Below the pieces are notes generated by a model. That model did no database searches. It was not told the origin of the DNA and worked only from the letters and a program-made list of their open reading frames with translations. This document shows, piece by piece, positions 58,813 through 64,000 of a DNA stretch of 64,000 nt (position 1 is the first letter of the stretch; each line of letters opens with the position of its first letter). The stretch comes from Chelydra serpentina (Eukaryota > Chordata > Testudines > Chelydridae): the NCBI GenBank assembly GCA_037349315.1, contig JBAIAC010000007.1, positions 2,976,001 to 3,040,000 on the forward strand, given 5' to 3'. A program made the translations under genes and the position numbers.

Positions 58813-59897
58813 CATAGAATCATAGAATCTCAGGGTTGGAAGGGACCTCAGGAGGTCATCTGGTCCAACCTCCTGCTCAACCAACCCCAACTAAATCATC
58901 CCAGCCAGGGCTTTGTCAAGCCTGACCTTAAAAACCTCTAAGGAAGGAGATTCCACCACCTCCCTAGGTAACCCATTCCAGTGCTTCACCACCCTACTAG
59001 TGAAAAAGTTTTTCCTAATATCCAACCTAAACCTCCCCCTCTGCAACTTGAGACCATTACTCCTTGTTCTGTCATCTTCTACCACTGAGAACAGTCTAGA
59101 TCCATCCTCTTTGGAACCCCCTTTCAGGTAGTTGAAAGCAGCTATCAAATCCCCCCTCATTCTTCTCTTCTGCAGGCTAAACAATCCCAGTTCCCTCAGC
59201 CTCTCCTCATAAGTCATGTGCTCCAGCCCCCTAATCATTTTTGTTGCCCTCCGCTGGACTCTTTCCAATTTATCCACATCCTTCTTGTAGTGTGGGGCCC
59301 AAAACTGGACACAGTACTCCAAATGAGGCCTCACCAGTGCCAAATAGAGGGGAATGATCATGTCCCTCGATCTGCCTTGTTGCTGTTAGCCTTCTTGGCA
59401 ACAAGGGCACACTGTTGACTCATATTCAGCTTTTCATCCACTGTAACCCCTAGGTCCTTTTCTGCAGAACTGCTGCCCAGCCATTCGGTCCCTAGTCTGT
59501 AGCAGTGCATGGGATTCTTCCGTCCTAAGTGCAGGACTCTGCACTTGTCCTTGTTGAACCTCATCATATTTCTTTTGGCCCAATCTTCTAATTTGTCTAG
59601 GTACCTCTGTATCCTATCCCTACTCTCCAGTGTATCAACCACTCCTCCCAGTTTGTCATCTGCAAACTTGCTAAGGGTGCAGTCTACACCATCCTCCAGA
59701 TCGTTAATGAAGATATTGAACAAAACCGGCCCCAGCACCGACCCTTGGGGCACTCCACTTGATACCGGCTGCAACTAGACATGGAGCCATTGATCACTAC
59801 CCATTGAGCCCGACCATCTAGCCAGTTTTCTATCCACCTTACAGTCCATTCATCCAGCCCATACTTCTTTAGCTTGCTGACATGCTTAACAATCATC
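58813..59897 (-). mobile_element. Younger 5'-truncated CR1 LINE with readable RT C-terminus
   Basis: On the minus strand the RT part reads [20 protein letters not shown] and [10 protein letters not shown] (the FADD motif), continuing to [20 protein letters not shown]. The 3' end carries the CR1 tail GATTCTATGATTCTATG. One frameshift lies near 59765. A small deletion near 59360 separates the two long frames (59358-59774 and 58891-59361). The RT N-terminus, the endonuclease and ORF1 are absent. It is far less eroded than the 33850 copy. Confidence 0.93.
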
Positions 59898-62243
59898 TGA
59901 AAAATAATTATAGAAAACTATGGAAGAATGCTGGAGTAGGATCAGGCTTAAGGGTTAAGCAAGCTGTTTGGGGGTGGGGAGGGGCGAGGTCTTCACTTTT
60001 GATCATATCGGAAGATTTTGACAATCTTTAAAAACTTTCTTTTGAAAACTCACTCAAAATGAACATGCTCACTCTGTCTCCGTGAGGTCCCTAACCGTAA
60101 ATGTAATGTGTTCAAAACAGTGCTCCCGCCCCTTACAACTCACCAGAGAGCACTGTGATATATACCCATGCTATCTGATCCCCTACGTACATCACATAAA
60201 GCCAAGAGTAACCACAAGGTTTACCACTTCCTCTTCTATCTCCTTAATGCATGGGGAACACTACCCGATATTTCTGGTTCATTGCCATAGAAATAAGATC
60301 ATTTAATTTATGGTTCAATAATACATGAAGCAATGAGACTGGGTTTGGGTTTTTTTAGGAGTGACCCGCTGGTTTGAATTGAAGGGCAAAGGGAAATATT
60401 GTGTCTGGGATTTCTTGTAAATGACGGAAACAAAATCTCCTGCATGAAAAAGACTAGAGAGTGCACGTGTTTGGAAACAAGGATCTTGTGCATAGCCAGA
60501 GGTGGATTTCCAAAAGTTTCCAGAAATAGTCATCAGAGTTTTTGATTACTGGCTGACAGCCATAACCCTCATGAATTTAAGGGAAGCCCACTGTACTAGT
60601 ATACAGGCTTCCATGCGAGGACACTATGTACTCGCTGATGGTTATCCAAGTGATGCAAGGGGACTGGCACTGTATACATGTACGGTGCGTGTGTGCACCC
60701 CGCAGGAAAGCTGGCCTTGCTATTAATAGTGCATTTTGCAATATCTACTTATTTCATTTTTAAATTATTGATCCTGGAGCAGCCTTCACAGAGGACAAGA
60801 AACCCAAGAGGGTGACTCATAGAAGAGGGTGGGAAAAGAAAGAAAGATCTGAGAGACATAAAACGTAGTACAAAGAGGAAGGCAAGACGAGAGAGAAGAA
60901 ACCACTAAGAGAGGATGGTGTGGGCGGGGGGGGAGGAGGAGGGAAGGAGAGAAGTGACACAGCCGAGACCCAAACCCTGCCAACACGTACACACAAGCAG
61001 TCCCACGGAAGTCAAGTTCAATGTGCATAAGTGTTACAGGGCCCCAGCTTGAAGGAGCAGCAGGAACATGGAGTAGGAGGAGGGAAACTTGAGATGGGAG
61101 AGAAATGGAGAGCAAGCGGGAAATCGTCTCCTATGCACAGGGCCAGCACAAGGCTTCACATCACTGGAGTCCAGAAAACAGGGTTTAATTCACTGGGACT
61201 TAGGCAAGTAGGCTCTGTGCTAGCTCTATGCACGGGCAGGACTTGTATCCAGCAGCACGCGATCAGCGGTGGCACACTACTGTCCAGGCACAAAAAGAAA
61301 TGAACCTACAACCTGAGATATTTGAAATGAAAGGTACCAGCAAAGAATCTGACCCAGCAAGTTCTATGAATGTGACGAGACCTGTTTATTTATCCATGTT
61401 TACGGGCTGAAGGCTGGCAATATCTGAGTCACAGAAACGAAGCCATTGTGCCTTCCTCAAGGAGCTCATTCGTCCCCTCTCCCTCCCTCCACCCCTGCCT
61501 AGTCTATCTCCGTCATGCACACGTTGTTTCCTTCTTCCACGCTCAGAGATGCACACCTGATAAAACCAGGGGTCCAGAAACAAGGTATTGCATGCAAATG
61601 GGCTAGCTGGCCTGTTTAATGAACACGCACTGCCGTTTCCATAAACAGCACCAAGCCGGGTGTTGGCAACACAATAGCACTGCACTGTATGCCCCCAAAG
61701 TTAGCTCATCCCCACCACCTGGGGAATTAACCATCAGTCCTCCAGGCCCAGATTCACTACACCTCGAGAAGCCATTTCAGCCACTAAGCTATTCCCACAT
61801 ATAAAATTCAGAGGGGGAGGTGGACTAGGGGAAAAGATGCTGATGAACTTGAAAGCAGGCTAGGAGCACGGGGTGGAGCCTGGGGAGGGAGGGAGGATGG
61901 GTGGGGTTGGGAGAGGGAGAATGAAGTGGGTAGAGCTGAGCCCGGGGGAGGATTATGATGTGGCTGGGCTGGCCAGGGCGATGGAGTGGAGGGGCTGAGA
62001 GGAGTTGGGTCTGGAGGAATGCTGGCTGGAGATGGGATGCAATACTGGTCTCAGGGGCATTCAAAGTGCAAGGATGTGAGGGGGAACTTCCTTCCCCAAT
62101 GGAGCCTGGATCCAGCCTGCCACTCTGGCCTCCAGAGCACGCCCCCACCATGGGGACCTCGGCCTGCCAGGCTGCAGCCTGGGGCTGACCACTGCCGAGC
62201 TGACATGCGGCTCCCACTGGCAGCCGTGACCAGCAGCTCCCAT

Positions 62244-62424
62244 TAGGGTGACCAGATGTCCCAATACAATCGGGACCGTCTCGATTTTTCATCTTTTGTC
62301 CCGCGTCTTTTTTTTTGCTCAACAACTTCGGGCGGGAGAGGGGTTGTTGTTGTTTTTTGCTCAACAATTTTGGGCGGGAAGTCCCGATTTCCGGGTCTTC
62401 TCATCTGGTCACCTGGTCACCCTA
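62244..62424. mobile_element. hAT MITE, longer variant 1
   Basis: It is 181 bp with ends TAGGGTGACCAGATGTCCC and GGTCACCTGGTCACCCTA. A perfect 8-bp duplication GCTCCCAT lies at 62236-62243 and 62425-62432. The interior differs from the short form and contains two TTGCTCAACAA-type units (TGCTCAACAACTTCGGGCGG and TGCTCAACAATTTTGGGCGG). Confidence 0.92.
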
Positions 62425-62846
62425 GCTCCCATGGTGTACAGAGCTTGTGCCTGCTGCCTTATGCAGTGGTGTCACAGAACTGAGAGATGCCTGCGGCAGA
62501 CTAGTTAAGATTCTGCTCAGGCAACAGCATGAATTGACTGCTTTTGAGAACTGGTTTTCTTTCATGGTATTCCGGGCTGGGCAGGGGCACTCTAGGCAGC
62601 TGGCTGAATATCCCTGGTGTCTACAGGCGTGTGCAGGCTGCTGTAGCAGAAGCTGAGATCTCGGTGACCTAGGAGATTCTAGTAGCCACTCAGAGCCTCG
62701 TAGAGAGTGCCTGAAAGCAGGAAGCATAATAGGTCTGCACATCCTTACAACGGGGGCTCAGGTCTTACCGCTTTCAAAGCCCCCTTCCCAACATGACCGC
62801 TTCAGGAAAGCCTTCCTACCTTGCACTGTCCGCAGTCCCTTCCCAG

Positions 62847-63033
62847 CAGAGTGACCAGACGTCCCGATAAAATCAGGACCGTCCCGATATTTAGATGTTT
62901 GTCCTGCGTCCCGACCGATGTTTGTCCTGATATTGCGGCTTCAGCTTGTTTGGGTTTTTTTTGCTTCGGCAGCTCGGCCCTGAGCCCCCGCCCATGTGTC
63001 CCAATATTTTGTTCCTTTAATCTGGTCACCCTA
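62847..63033. mobile_element. hAT MITE, longer variant 2
   Basis: It is 187 bp with ends CAGAGTGACCAGACGTCCCG and AATCTGGTCACCCTA. A perfect 8-bp duplication CTTCCCAG lies at 62839-62846 and 63034-63041. The interior repeats GTCCTGCGTCCCGACC and GTTTGTCCTGATATTGC. Confidence 0.92.
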
Positions 63034-63089
63034 CTTCCCAGTGGCATCACCACCACCCTATCCTTCCCATGTCGCTACATGAGTGGGGG

Positions 63090-63330
63090 AGATCCTAGCT
63101 AGATCCAACACTGCCAACTCCAAACTGGCAAACGCCATGAGCCAGGCCTCCAAAAATCAGGAGACTGGCTGAAAAATCAGGAGATTTTAAAAATAATAAA
63201 TGTCAGATTTGTTTGCTGAGCCTTTAGGCATTTTCAGACTTATCCTGGCACACACAAGGGGTAGGAACTTACATTTCATTTAAAGTGAAAGCCGAGATTC
63301 GCACATAATCACATGACTCCAAGAGCTTGT
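63090..63330 (+). repeat. Interspersed repeat (ATCATGAG family), copy 2
   Basis: It contains AAAAATCAGGAGACTGGC, the near-duplicate AAAAATCAGGAGATTTTAAA and a distal ATAATCACATGACTCCAAG. It is the inverted partner of 20810-21005. Confidence 0.65.
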
Positions 63331-63539
63331 AGAGAAACATCAAATATCATGACATTATCCCGTGTGTTAGCAACACCGTGGAATGGAGTCGGGGGGAGGG
63401 AGTGGGGAGAAGGGGAGGAACAGGGGCAGGGCTCAACATACAGAAAATTTGAAGAATTGTTCTTCCCCTGAAGAGTCCCATGCCTTAATTTGCCTTTGTC
63501 TTGTTTCTCTTTGACTGCAAATTCTTCAGGGTGGCACTT

Positions 63540-63805
63540 CATCATGATTAATTATTTGTATTACATTAGCACCTATAGGCCTCAATCCAAACTGGGCCCC
63601 TGCTGCGCGAGGCACTGGACCCAACACATAGTAAGCGACAGTCTCTGCTGGGAAGAATTTACAATCTAAATAGACAAGATTGACTAAGGGTGGGGGAAGG
63701 AGCATGATTCCCGTGTTATTGACCGGGAAGGGAACTGAGGTACAGAAATCATATAATTTGCTTAAGGTCACACAATAACTCTGAGTTCCAGTTCACTGCC
63801 TTAGC
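63540..63805. repeat. Ancient interspersed repeat
   Basis: It contains TTATTTGTATTACATTAGCA, ACAGTCTCTGCTGGGAAG, AATCTAAATAGACAAGATTG and GCTTAAGGTCACACAATAAC. Relatives at 21065-21185 and 11425-11600 share CAGGGCCCCATTATGCTAGG-type sequence. Confidence 0.6.
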
Positions 63806-63909
63806 CACAAAACCATCTTTCCTCTTACTGGTAAAATACATACGATCAGTGATAAGAAGTATAAAGGGGACATTGATTCCAAATTAATGAGCCAAAGGAT
63901 CATTTAAAC

Positions 63910-64000
63910 CAGGCGTCTCAAACACGCGGCCCGCGGGCTACATGCGGCCCGTGGAGTTATTTCCTGCGGCCCGCTATAGGCGCCGACTCCACTGGCAGCC
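63910..64000 (+). mobile_element. hAT-like element cut by the window edge, with nested MITE start
   Basis: CAGGCGTCTCAAACACGCGG, then CCCGCGGGCTACATGCGG, look like the terminus of a Charlie-type hAT element. At 63975 a second terminus TATAGGCGCCGACTCC begins, the same family as 54226-54559, suggesting an insertion within an insertion. Both continue past the window. Confidence 0.65.

Noticed and set aside
61825..62367. 180-codon minus-strand frame
   Set aside because: It runs into a hAT MITE (62244-62424) and is low-complexity P/H/Q/S sequence, with no family resemblance.
8328..63033. Tc1/mariner origin for the TAGGGTGACC elements, based on TA at both ends
   Set aside because: The TA belongs to the inverted repeat. 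Beyond it are perfect 8-bp direct repeats in several copies, which is the hAT signature.
1..64000. CRISPR arrays, operons, toxin-antitoxin or phage-like systems
   Set aside because: The DNA is vertebrate. The tandem repeats present have no spacer architecture and no associated genes.

Overview
The window is vertebrate nuclear DNA, most likely from a cryptodiran turtle. The evidence is a set of tRNA-headed SINEs whose tails match the CR1 3' end (3858-4033, 49919-50094), several CR1 LINE generations, abundant short hAT-type elements, and a single recognisable host gene, BMP4, whose protein has a sauropsid-like mature-domain start. There are no prokaryotic genes, CRISPR arrays or operons.

Layout. 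1-42 kb is gene-free, repeat-rich DNA. It holds three related solo LTRs in the same orientation (6964-7626, 13013-13934, 21978-22515), other solo LTRs (15491-16097, 25104-26243, 34999-35736), palindromic retroposed elements (7718-7929, 9247-9476, 14532-14758), a decayed hAT transposase gene (17824-20162, minus), a 46-bp tandem array (30213-30442), an old CR1 copy split by an LTR (33850-36335) and a cluster of hAT MITEs (40099-41335). 42.3-49.8 kb is a long GC/CpG-rich domain containing BMP4 on the minus strand. Its coding exons are 46344-46713 and 44562-45394, with a non-coding 5' exon ending at 47419 and a conserved 3'UTR block with a poly(A) signal near 44364. 50-64 kb returns to intergenic DNA: a repeat-poor stretch (51.8-53.4 kb), a possible unrecognised terminal exon (53387-53665, minus), more hAT MITEs, a 5'-truncated CR1 (58813-59897, minus) and an element cut by the window edge.

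Function. The only gene with a confident product is BMP4, a secreted TGF-beta-family morphogen. Its leader carries a 17-codon upstream ORF in a strong start context that crosses the splice junction and overlaps the BMP4 start codon. Everything else is transposable-element history: exact target-site duplications can be read directly for many insertions (4-5 bp for LTRs, 8 bp for hAT elements, 13-16 bp for the palindromic retroposons). The remaining intergenic DNA may hold BMP4 regulatory elements, but these cannot be identified from one sequence.

Gene-free stretches of more than 300 bases in which I see neither a gene nor a clear repeat: 430-1150, 1380-2930, 4040-5770, 11610-13000, 16110-17530, 22850-24370, 26640-28780, 36340-37540, 48050-49900, 50100-51630, 51760-53380, 54570-56190, 59900-61850.
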